Source: Macropodus opercularis (Eukaryota > Chordata > Actinopteri > Anabantiformes > Osphronemidae). From it: a stretch of 64,000 nucleotides of DNA. Below, piece after piece: positions 10,903 to 21,440 of this stretch. Made by a program: the position numbers and the translations under genes. Every line of letters begins with the position of its first letter. The stretch's first letter is position 1. Below the pieces are notes generated by a model. That model searched no databases, was not told the origin of the DNA, and saw only the letters and a list, made by a program, of their open reading frames with translations. The stretch is taken from assembly GCA_030770545.1 (NCBI GenBank), contig CM061106.1, forward strand, positions 72,001-136,000. Reading direction: 5' to 3'.

Positions 10903-12079
10903 CCCCAAGAGCAGAAGGTCCTTACGTCTCAACGGAAGGAGCTGCAGCCTAAATAAGGATCAAAAAAAATCACGGTAGGCTGTGGCGTGTCCTGCTGCAG
11001 CTACTGTGGTGGCTCCGCAGAAGTGGAGCAAGCCAGTTAATAGCTAACCGACCCGACCTGTCACCCAGCTCCACCCAGGAGGCGTGACGCGCTCCAGCAC
11101 ACGCCTCCGGGGGAATTCCACACGCATGTTAAACCCAACACTGGACCCAACCCTGGACCCAACACTGAGCAGTAATTAGATATATTTTCACCAGACAGAC
11201 ATTTAGGCCATTTCAGCTTAAATTCATTTAAGAACTAAGCTACCACTGCAGTAACAATGAGCATTATCACTGCTGATTTATCACTATTAACCTTTGATTT
11301 GAGAACAAACCAACAAAAGCCACCACGACACCAGATCCATCTCTCTCCTGTAGGACGACTCATCTCCATCAGCTGAGGCCAATGAGGGGGGTGTCATCTG
11401 CAAACCTCAGGAGTTGACAGAGCGGTGACTGGATGTGCAGCTGTTGACCAGGGAGAAGAACTTGGGGGGATCCAGAGCCGACGGAGGCAGCGCTGGCCTG
11501 CTTGGTCTCAGCTTCCAGCCTGCGTCGTAGCTGCTGTCCACTAAAGCGTCTCTGAATGGGCCCTAAAGAACCTGGGCCTCAACGGACCGACCACCGTCCG
11601 AGGGCAGTCCCTTCGCTGGCCTCCCTCTGCTGGTCTGTTCGTGGGTTCATCCATCGTGTTAGTTGTCGTCCTGTCGTCATTGTAAGCTTGTTTTCATGGT
11701 TTCATCTTTACTGTTGGATTTGACCTGGACTGTAGTAGTAGAACCAGTAGGTCTGAAGTATTAGTGTAGTTCATGTAACATCATTCAGGTCTTTGTTTGG
11801 TTGTTTTGACCTGTTAATTCTTTCCTCACCAAGCTGTGATTTTTTTGTTCCGTCCGTTTCCTGCTCTGAGGCAGAGTTTACGCTGTAATGTGGGTAAAGT
11901 CTAGATAAGATAAGATAAGACTAATGTGGAATCTAAGCCTGTTGTGTTTGTTAGTCCAGACTAGTTAGTAAAAGCCAGTTAAAGCTGTTTTTCAACCAGT
12001 GGTTAATGTTCAGTGTTGAAATGGTGACGGTGTCATCGCTCGTAGAAAGTTAAAGCCTCTGTTTATTTACAGCAGAGGC
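10903..12079. other. Intergenic upstream of mgst1
   Basis: This holds the mgst1 5' flank and, at 11341-11560, a LINE remnant listed separately. A short (ATAAG)n run lies near 11905-11925. A non-coding first exon of mgst1 may lie here but could not be fixed. No other gene was recognised. Confidence 0.4.
11341..11560 (-). mobile_element. LINE reverse transcriptase remnant with FADD motif
   Basis: Read on the minus strand, 11393-11404 encodes FADD, the catalytic motif (F/Y)xDD of reverse transcriptases. It is followed by TPLIGL and, after a frame break, by a DGDESSYR-like stretch. The preceding KFFSLVNSCTSS lies in another frame. This matches a recurrent fish non-LTR element core, here frameshifted and carrying stops. 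It is inactive, and family assignment (CR1/L2/Rex group) is inference. Confidence 0.75.
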
Positions 12080-12248
12080 GCGTGGTTCTCACTTCGCGTG
12101 TTCTCCCTTTCCGCCCCCGGCTGTGTGACGTCACAGGGGATCTCCGCAGTGACCCAACCTGCCGCCGACTCCGTGAGCCCTTCACTGACGCTGGGACAAA
12201 GGACGCGCCGGACGACCGGTCTCTGTTCGCTCAGCGTCTCCGTTAAAG
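12080..12248 (+). promoter_or_regulatory. Candidate promoter and non-coding first exon of the NLR gene
   Basis: A GC- and CpG-rich patch contains a perfect palindromic CRE (TGACGTCA) at 12126-12133. It ends at 12248 in AAAG followed by GTATTT, which could be a splice donor. It lies 1.6 kb upstream of the candidate NLR start exon, which has a good acceptor on its left and therefore needs an upstream exon. The role is inferred from position and motif. It could instead serve an unrecognised transcript. Confidence 0.35.
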
Positions 12249-13863
12249 GTATTTACATGTCACTGCTGTTTGTGCTGCGCTGGTTTAACGTCCGGGAGTG
12301 AAACTTATTTCTGTAAAGGCTTGTTTCTTCGGACTTACTGTTGATGTTGACGTACGTATGGACAAACCTTTACAAACGACCACGAGTCAAGCTTCATTAT
12401 TTAATGTTTCCTGCCAAGTCTAAAGTCAACTAATAGCAGGGCTCCTGAATTTGTTTATCTCTACGAAAGCAAGAATTTTTTTCCACAGAACGGTTTTGCT
12501 TTACTCGAACATCCACCTTCACTGACAGTAGAAAGTTAAAAAAAAAACCAAAAACTTGGCTGCAGACAAGATGGCGGCGATTAGTCAAAAACCGGAACAT
12601 GATTCAATAACTGGAAAACAAATCATCCTGATTTTTTGTAAAACTTTATTTAAAAGGGCCTCATTCTTTTATGTAAGAAGCAAGGTTACAGTAGATACAA
12701 CAAAAGATTAGAGATTTTACAATACGTGATTAGTCTCGGGGTTGGTGAACACTTGCTCCTCAGGTTTGGCATGTTGTAGTATGGGCTGACCTAACGGATG
12801 ATCGGAGCATCCTGACACCGGCCAGTGTGGGAGACAGAGACGACGAGGAAGTGACAGGACAGTGTCGTGGTCAGAGATGTCCCAGGCAGCATTAGGTTCA
12901 AATAATCACACATGATTTATTCTCATTGGCGAGATGAGAAATATGCAAAGGCAGGCAAACAAAGGCACCTCTCTGTCCTGCAGGGAGACGCTGGGGGAGG
13001 ACGGAGCTCACACCTCCTCCGCCTCATTCTAGGGAGGTGGTTTAAACCCTGAACAAGCGTCACAATGTGAAGATTTCATACCAACAACTGTTTGTCCAGA
13101 TTCTTTTGTTCAACAGCTCAGACTGTTTTGTCTACAGACCAGCAAGCCTGCACAGCCCAGACAGGACCTGTTCTACTCTATTCTAAACCCTTTAGCCTGG
13201 ACTAAATACATATTCCACTACAAACACGCAGTTTAAAGGAACAATAACATTTGTATCATGTTCACTAGCTGGAAAAAGTCGGTAAAGCACAACAAGCAGT
13301 GACCAGTCTCCACCGGAATCAAGCACGAATCAGACAGAAGACAGTCAAGGTAGATCAGCAGACAGTTGACATTACAAGCAGCTAAAGGGTCCGTTTTAAG
13401 ACGCACGTCTGTCTGTGGAGGACAGAAGAATGAACGACGCAAAGTCTAAAACCAAATTACTGCCACTAGACAGACAAAACAGGTTAGAAAGAGCCTGAAG
13501 CCGATGACGCGCTGTATTACGGCTGGGTGCTAGGCCGGGGCTCTAAGGGTCACGCTGATGTACTGTAGCCAGGGGACACCCAGTGTGTCACGGGTCAGGA
13601 AGGCACAAAAACAAATGAACCTCTGAAACCAGGCAAGAGGGATGGAGTCATGTGAAACTGGGGCTCATAGGTAGAAAACAAGGGAAACATTGACAAGCAG
13701 TTGTCATATGGGTTTTAAAGAAGCACAGAATAAGGGATAACACTTTGTTTTTGTACCTTCCTGTTCAGCCTGATCCGCTCTCAGAATGTGGCACAAATGA
13801 AATGAACCGCAATCAACCGAAAGAAGAAGGTCTGCGCTTTGAACTTCTCCATTTCTTTCCCAG
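12249..13863. other. AT-richer stretch upstream of the NLR start exon
   Basis: Probably the 5' intron of the NLR gene if the first exon at 12.1-12.25 kb is real. AAGATGGCGGC, a YY1-like word, sits at 12568-12578. On the minus strand an AATAAA lies at 12645-12650, and a 23-codon ORF in good start context runs from 13852 to 13781. Together these could mark an antisense transcript, but no known protein is recognised. Confidence 0.3.
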
Positions 13864-13886
13864 GATGATGAAACTCTGACCTTCTG

Positions 13887-16800
13887 ATGTCCCGTGATCT
13901 ACTCCTTCCAGAAATGTGAGTCTGCTACCACATGCTGACGACGCTCTAGATGCATTTAAACACAGTTTCTGACTGACAGGCAGCGAGTGGCCTCAGCGAC
14001 GTCGCTCTGGGATGGAACCTGCTGTTTTCGACACAGGGCGGCGCTAAATCCTCCTCAGAGAGTTTCATCCCTGTTTTCTGAGGCCTGCACATTTCAGCAA
14101 ACACACATTCTTATCATCGTAACTGTCCCACCGTGGTTTTTTACTGTAACTGTTTATCGTACTGTAGGAGGAACTGATTCCATTTTGGCAAAGGTCGAGG
14201 TCACTGGTCTTAGTCTCTGGTTTCAGAAGCACATGAGAGGATTTTAATTACATAAACAAATGACTTTGCCTTGTTTTCTGTCTTCCAGGATCTTATACCA
14301 ACCAGACTCCCCTGATGCTGAACTAGAACCACAGCCCAGCTTGAGAAGTAATCATTCAAAGGCGGAACCTATTCTGTTCAAAGCTCGTCAGAGGTGAGTG
14401 TGTCCTGATGTCTTCTGTGAGCTGAGGCAGTAATAAGCTGATAGATATAAATAGTTAATAGCTGATAGTTGCTTGGGTTTTCAGCTTCGGGCCCCTCTCA
14501 GAGGACGCTGACACAGATCCTGACCCGGACGGTGAACCCAGCTGTCTGTCCTTCAGCGGCAGGTCAGAGACTCGGCGTCTACCGTTTGAAGATGGACGTC
14601 ACTGCTGCGATCGGGGGTGTGACACTCGCACAAACACCAACGTTATTCAGAAAACCAGAGTGTGAGCTCATTCTTCATGGTTCCTCCACAGAGTGGACCA
14701 GCAGAGCTCAGAGGTTCCCAGTGGTCAGTCTGCCCAGCAGCACCAAACACACCTGGACTCCACGTTTATGGTCTGTACAACTGCTTTTCATCTGTCGTCT
14801 TGTCGCACGCAGACTTGTCGCTCGGATTTCATTTGCATTGTGTAATTGCAGCTGCTGGAGGACGACATTGTCACGTTTGTGAAGAAGGAGCTGAAGAAGA
14901 TCCAGAAGGTTCTGAGTCCAGATTACCCAGAATGCTTAGAGAGTCAGAGGGAGGATGAGGAGGCGTTGGATGGTGAGGATGAAGAGCAGAGGAGGAGCAG
15001 CAGAGACGCATTTCTGAAGATCACACTGAACTTCCTGAGGAGGATGAAGCAGGAGGAGCTGGCTGACTGTCTGCAGAGCAGTAAGAACTCGTTTCTGTTG
15101 CCGGCACCGGTTACATGATGCTGTAATGGGTCCGTGTCAGTCCTGGTTCCTTTACTCAGTCCACCAGGCAGATGCCTTCTAGCTTTTCACCTCTGATCGT
15201 CAACATTTTGAGGTGACTGGTTGTGAAAAAGCCTAATATGCACAATCCAGGAAGAACCATCTGTTACATCTCATTCATCAGGTTCGTCTCAGTGTTTACT
15301 GTAGCTGACGACACAGAATGTGAGACGCTATAGTAAGTAAAGTGGCCACAAACCACATTAAGATGAAGGCTGAGAGGTATCGTTATTGTTTGGTCCCGGT
15401 TTCAAACCCTCCAGACCAGAACTAGTCCAGTTCACACTGACAGATAACCAGTGTGCTAGTTTAAATGTCTATCAACAAGCTAAGTCAAACGTGCGGCTAA
15501 CGCTTAGGTGTGACAACGTTAAGCTAGTCACCAAGATTGAGCCTATAGGTTGCTCGTTTTTAATGCGTCTACGTTGGCTAGGACTGTTTAACTCCAATCA
15601 AAAGGCAGCTGAGGACCCGCCTTGATGGGAGACTGACAGTTTGCGTTGACTGATACACGTTGATGCTATTTCATGACTGAACCAGTCAATTAGGAAACCT
15701 GTAAGTGATTGCTTTTACTTGGCAATGTATTCATCAAAGGTATTTGTTTGTTAAGGATCTCCAGCCAGGTGTCAGTTGAATCTTAAGTCCAACCTGAAGC
15801 AGAAGTTCCAGTTTGTGTTTGAAGGCGTCGCTAAAGCAGGAAACCCAACCCTTCTGAACCAGATCTACACAGAGCTCTACATCACAGAGGGAGGGTCTGG
15901 AGAGGTCAACCATGAACATGAGGTCAGACAGATTGAAGCAGCCTCCAGGAAACCACACAGAGCAGAAACAACCATCAGACTAGAAGACGTCTTTAAAGGC
16001 TCAGCTGGAAGAGATGGACCCATCAGAACCGTGGTCACCAAGGGAGTGGCTGGCATTGGGAAAACAGTCCTGACACAGAAGTTCACTCTGGACTGGGCTG
16101 AAGGCAAAGCCAACCAGGACGTACACTTCACGTTTCCATTCACCTTCAGAGAGCTGAACGTGCTGAAAGAGCAAAAGTTCAGCTTGGTGGAACTTGTTCA
16201 TCACTTCTTCACTGGAACCAAAGCAGCAGGAATCTGCAGCTTTGAACAGTTCCAGGTCGTGTTCATCTTGGACGGTCTGGATGAGAGTCGACTTCCTCTG
16301 GACTTCCACCAGACTGAAACCCTGACTGATGTCACAGAGTCCACCTCAGTGGATGTGCTGCTGACAAACCTCATCAGGGGGAACCTGCTTCCCTCTGCTC
16401 GCCTCTGGATCACCACACGACCTGCAGCAGCCAATCAGATCCCTCCTGGGTGTGTTGACATGGTGACGGAGGTCAGAGGGTTCACTGACCCACAGAAGGA
16501 GGAGTACTTCAGGAAGAGGTTCAGAGATGAGCAGCAGGCCACAACCATCATCTCCCACATGAAGACATCACGAAGCCTCCACATCATGTGTCACATCCCA
16601 GTCTTCTGCTGGATCACTGCTACGGTTCTGGAGGATCTGCTGAGAACCAGAGAGGGAGGAGAGCTGCCCAAGACCCTGACTGAGATGTACATCCACTTCC
16701 TGGTGGTTCAGACCAAAGTGAAGAACATCAAGTACGATGGAGGAGCTGAGACAGATCCACACTGGAATGAAAAGAGCAGGAAGATGATTGAGTCTCTGGG

Positions 16801-18841
16801 AAAAGTGGCTTTTGAGCAGCTGCAGAAAGGAAACCTGATCTTCTACGAGTCAGACCTGACAGAGTGTGGCATCGATGTCAGAGCAGCCTCAGTTTACTCA
16901 GGAGTGTTCACACAGGTCTTTAGAGAGGAGAGAGGACTGTACCAGGACAAGGTGTTCTGCTTCGTCCATCTGAGTGTTCAGGAGTTTCTGGCTGCTCTTC
17001 ACGTCCATCTGACCTTCATCACCTCTGGAGTCAATCTGCTGCCACAACAACAATCAACGTCCCAGGAATCTGAAACAAGAGAAGACAAATCTGCAGAGAC
17101 TCAGTTCTACCAGGACGCTGTGGACCAGGCCTTACAGAGTCCAAATGGACACCTGGACCTGTTCCTCCGCTTCCTCCTTGGTCTTTCTATGGAGACCAAT
17201 CAGAGTCTACTACAAGGTCTGATGACCCAGACAGGAAGTAGATCACAGACCAATCAGGAAACAGTCCAGTACATCAAGGAGAAGCTCAGTGAGGATCTGC
17301 CTGCAGAGAGAAGCATCAACCTGTTCCACTGTTTGAATGAACTGAATGATGGTTCTCTAGTGGAGCAGATCCAACAGAACCTGAGATCAGGACGTCTCTC
17401 CACACGTGAACTGTCTCCTGCTCAGTGGTCGGCTCTGGTCTTCATCTTACTGTCATCACAAGAAGATCTGGACGTGTTTGACCTGAGGAAATACTCTGGT
17501 TCAGAGGAGGCTCTGCTGAGGCTGCTGCCAGTCGTCAAAGCCTCCAACAAAGCTGTGTGAGTGGAGACGTATTGTTGGTCTTTCAACAATATGTCAAGGG
17601 CTGCGGTTCTGAAAGATGCTTACTTTGCTGTTGCTTCCTCTCTAGACTCAGTGGCTGTAGCCTGTCGGAGAGAAGCTGTGAAGCTCTGTCCTCAGTTCTC
17701 AGCTCTCAGTCCTCTAGTCTGAGGGAACTGGACCTGAGTAACAACAACCTGCAGGATTCAGGAGTGAAGCTGTTGTCTGCTGGACTGAAGAGTCCACACT
17801 GTTCGCTGGAGACTCTCAGGTCAGATCAGTTGTTTTGGCCTCTACAGCATTGTTTGAAATGGTTTGGTTGTGTGCTGTATGATTACTTACTGCTAAACGC
17901 TATCAGGCTGTCAGGTTGTCTGGTCACAGAGGGAGGTTGTGCCTCTCTGGCCTCAGCTCTGAGCTCCAACCCCTCCCATCTGAGAGAGCTGGACCTGAGC
18001 TACAACCATCCAGGAGACTCAGGGGTGAAGCTGCTGTCGGCTGGACTGGAGGATCCTCACTGGAGACTTAGCTCCCTCGGGTACGAAGCCGTGCTGTCAG
18101 CAGTGTTGCAGACTGCTTGGTTCCTTCTGTTAACCAACTGGGTCGTGCTTTGTTTTTGTCTCTTTCAGGCTGGAACCCAGTGGAGGCCAGTGGTTGAAAC
18201 CAGGTCTCAGGAAGTGTAAGTGTGTTTATGGTTTGAGACATGGAATCGTACTCCTACATCGTTTTATGAACCCGTGACCCTTGTTCCTTCCATCAGATTA
18301 CTGCGATCTCACACTGGATCCCAATACAGCGCACAAATTCCTGCGACTGTCCGACAGCAACAGGAAGGTGACGGATCTGAGGAAGGAACACCCGTACCCC
18401 TACCACCCAGAACGATTCGACTACTGGCCCGAAGTGCTTTGTGAAAATGGCCTGACTGGCCGCTGTTACTGGGAAGTCGAGTGGGCCGGAAAGGTTTACG
18501 CTGCAGTGAGTTACAAGGGAATTGGAAGGAACGGGGACAGCGACCGCTCCAAGTTTGGAGGCAACGACCAGTCGTGGTGTCTGGCTTGTACTGACGGGGG
18601 TTACAACGCCTGGCACAACAACAGCGCCACAGCACTTGTGCCTTTTCCCTGCTCGGCCTCCGCCTCGAACAGAGTGGCAGTCTACCTGGACCACGGCGCT
18701 GGCACGCTGTCCTTTTACAGGGTGTCCTCTGAGACGCTGGTCCACCTCCACAGCTTCAACACCACGTTCACGGAGCCTCTCTACCCTGGGTTTGGCTACG
18801 GGGTGAAGCTGAACTCCTACGCACGTCTGTGCCAAGTGTAG
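13887..18841 (+). CDS. NLRC3-like receptor: FISNA-NACHT-LRR-B30.2
   Basis: A cytosolic NOD-like receptor of the large teleost NLR-C family. These are thought to act in innate immune sensing, but ligands are mostly unknown. Ten exons join in one frame (3261 nt, 1086 aa): 13887-13915, 14289-14393, 14485-14562, 14692-14770, 14852-15080, 15756-17556, 17646-17819, 17907-18080, 18169-18215 and 18297-18841. Residues 1-173 are the Ser/Pro/Glu-rich family N-terminus (QQHQTHLDS, then FVKKELKKIQKVLS); no CARD or pyrin domain is evident. The 1.8 kb exon carries FISNA then NACHT, with Walker A GVAGIGKT at about 270-277 and Walker B VVFILDGLDE at about 341-350. Two LRR exons are each exactly 174 bp. The last exon is a PRY/SPRY (B30.2) domain, about 906-1086 (LTLDPNTAHK, CYWEVEW, LDHGAGTLSFY), ending in TAG. 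No stop or frameshift was seen. The 5'-most exon (MSRDLLLPE) and the 15756 acceptor are the weakest points. Confidence 0.92.
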
Positions 18842-19705
18842 ACTGCGACGTTCCCGGTCGGTTCCCAGTAAAAGCTGACTTTCTAACAGCTAACAGCCTG
18901 TTTGCTCAGAGCAGGACTGTGTCCTATGACCCGTATTCAGCGGTTCGTCCAGCTGGTGGCAGTGTTCGACTGTCCTCTGTGGAAGCCTTTCACTGTTCTG
19001 CTTGTCACCACAGGCCGCTCACTCAGAGAAATGATCCGGTGGAAGCGGATGATGTTCACGGCACCGGCTGGGAAGCGCTGCACTCGACGGCACGATAACG
19101 AGTTTTCGTACGGCTCGGCGTGACACGAGTGTGGCCCCTGCCGGCCGTTGAGGCGTAACACCGCCGTGTGAAAGGTGCCAAGCAGCTGTGGAGGGAATGG
19201 TCCCGTTAAGCGCTACCACTGTTAACCGACCGTTAATGTGCAGTAGTTGGGAGATGTGTAATATCTTACTGAATTAAGTATTTATCCTTATTCGTTTTGC
19301 ACGTTGTCTTTTATTTTATACGTCTTGTTTTGTTTTTACTTCTACTGAAACAAGGAAAATGATCAGATGTTACCTTATCTTATAGCTACGGAGTGAAACC
19401 AGTCAATCAAGTCTACTTTGAAGTTCTGCTTGTTCAGGGATCACGTTCCTTCAGCCTTTGGTTCCCAGCGTTTCATATCACAGACTGTTTAACTATATCT
19501 ATAAGACTGAAACTATTTAAAGTATTGAAAACTGATTTTTCAGCGTTTCAAAGCTGTTACAGCCGCGGTCGTTTCGTTTTGGTTCCACCGTTCTTTGCTT
19601 GTCAGCGGTGACTGGTTACCTCGAGTCTTTGTCTGACTCCTGCCTCATTGGGTCCTGTTGACTTCTGTTTGTGTCGTGTTGGCCGTTAGAGACCTTTCAC
19701 ACAGC

Positions 19706-19711
19706 AATAAA
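19706..19711 (+). terminator. Candidate poly(A) signal of the NLR gene
   Basis: The first AATAAA I see on the plus strand after the stop at 18841, implying a 3' UTR of roughly 0.9 kb. This is inferred from position only. Confidence 0.45.
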
Positions 19712-20714
19712 CTGAATTTGGAACCATTCTGTTTGCTTATGATGCCGTCTTGCCTCCTGGCTCTTTTCAGCCAGGCATTGGCATCATGCTTCGCGTCTTT
19801 GCTGTCACCGACGTTCCACACAGATTCTGCTGGCCTCACACTGACGCTGATGCCCCTAGTGGCTAGTGACGTTGTTACTGGTTTACCTGTTTCCCAGGGA
19901 AACACCACAGTTTTAAATGGTTCCTTTCATTCTGTGAAAGGTTCCGTTTCATCCACAGACGGAGGTTTAACTGACCCAGACCTGGTCCTTGTGCAGAACG
20001 TAGCTCAGCTCAGCTCACTGTACTCGGTCTCTCAGGGCAGCTGCTATAGATTCAGACGCTGGGGGACATCTCTGTCGCTGGGAGCCGTACGTGTCCTCTC
20101 TATGCAGCTGTATGTTTGTGTTCTGTAAAGTCTCAGAAGAATCTCAGAAGCTGAAGGATGGGAGAGGAGGTGAAGTGAGCTTCAGGAGAGGCGGCTGTGT
20201 GCTAGTCCCGATAACAGGAGAACCTTTGTGACCTTTGAGCTGTTGTCTAGTAAGATGATGGAGGATACAATGGCACAGGAAGGTTTTCAGCCTCTTTTAG
20301 GTGTCAGGATTTTCTCCCTTTGTGTGTCACTGACCCGCTTCATCGATTGGGTTGAAGCCTCGGTGCGTGTAAGCAGAGAGCTGCAGCACTGACCCACATC
20401 GCTGACCAAGGTCACAGCTTCCTGTCGAGCGAAGAGAGACTTCAGTCAAACTGAATTCAGATCAGTTTAATTAAAGCGTTTAACCTGTAATCTTTAAATG
20501 AGGCTTGGAGCAGGAACAGAACTGAGATGGACATTTCTACTAAGGTACGACCTCAGACAGAAAGCGTCGGTGTGCTCACCAAAGGCTCCAGCCGTCAGCC
20601 AACCAGCGCTGGAGACTCGGCTGTCGGGTGGCGTGACATGAAGAGAGCTCTGCCTCTGTGCTGCTGCTATTAAACATATCATGTGAATAGTTCACCTTAA
20701 CTGTAAAATGCAAT

Positions 20715-20800
20715 TGTACTGATTGATTTTTTTTTTAAAGATGGCTTTTGTTGTGAATTGGTGCTGTGTGAATAAAGTGAATTGCATTGAATAGTGCAGC
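20715..20800 (+). mobile_element. LINE2-type 3' tail
   Basis: The sequence GTGAATTGGTGCTGTGTGAA followed by TAAAGTGAATTGCATTGAAT has the form of the common fish L2 3' end (a tail ending in AATAAA with ATTGAA repeats). Only the 3' end is present, as expected of 5'-truncated copies. Confidence 0.65.
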
Positions 20801-20869
20801 CATTGATGATTTAACATTAATAATAACAACAACAATAATAATAATAATATTTGTAAGTGATTCCCTGAA

Positions 20870-21440
20870 GGCTCTGCTCCTCATGGTGCTGAGACAGCGG
20901 GAGGAGGTGGAGGAGGTGAGACGGATACGAGGAGGCCTTCAAGGTTTATAGGAGGGCTTTTGAGTCGGTTCTGAATTTAACCGGAAGCCAGTGGAGGCTT
21001 TGAAGAAGTGGGGTGATGTGGTGAAGTGGGCAGCTGAGAGCTGGGCCCGTTTAACATGATGGAGAAAAGAGGGTCCTAGTAATCAATGGACGTGGGACTG
21101 GAATGAAAGCTGTTAAGGATGCTTTTAACCTCGGGGAGTGGAGACTGTGTGGATTTGATACCAATCAGGAGGAGTCCAGCTTTATCACAGTTCAGGTGGA
21201 GAAAGCTGAGCGAGCCAGGATTTAGTTTCAGTTGGTAAGGGAAGAGTTTCTGTGCTGACGATTATTGGAGATGCCAGGATCTAAACCGTGGTTGTCGACT
21301 GTGGGGCCACAGTGTGGGAACAGTTCCTGAGGTAAGTGAAGAGCAGATGACGGCAGATATGAGGGAGAGGAAGGAGGGAGCCCGGCTTTCACCAAGGCTG
21401 CAGGAAGGGGTGGAGCTGACACGTACAGCGGCTTCGATCA
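20870..21440 (+). repeat. Decayed interspersed repeat of fish type
   Basis: The stretch with TTCTGAATTTAACCGGAAGC, then CAGTGGAGG and GGGGTGATGTGGT resembles a dispersed repeat that I recognise from many teleost genomes. No open frame or terminal repeats could be fixed, so its class is unknown to me. A (AAT)n-like run at about 20815-20850 precedes it. Confidence 0.4.

Noticed and set aside
13987..14247. 86-codon plus-strand open frame just before NLR exon 2, considered as the N-terminus
   Set aside because: It has no donor joining it in phase to 14289 and no similarity to fish NLR N-termini. The small exon ending at 13915 fits better.
18293..18835. 180-codon open frame on the minus strand opposite the NLR B30.2 exon
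   Set aside because: Antisense shadow of a strongly supported coding exon, with no recognisable motif of its own.
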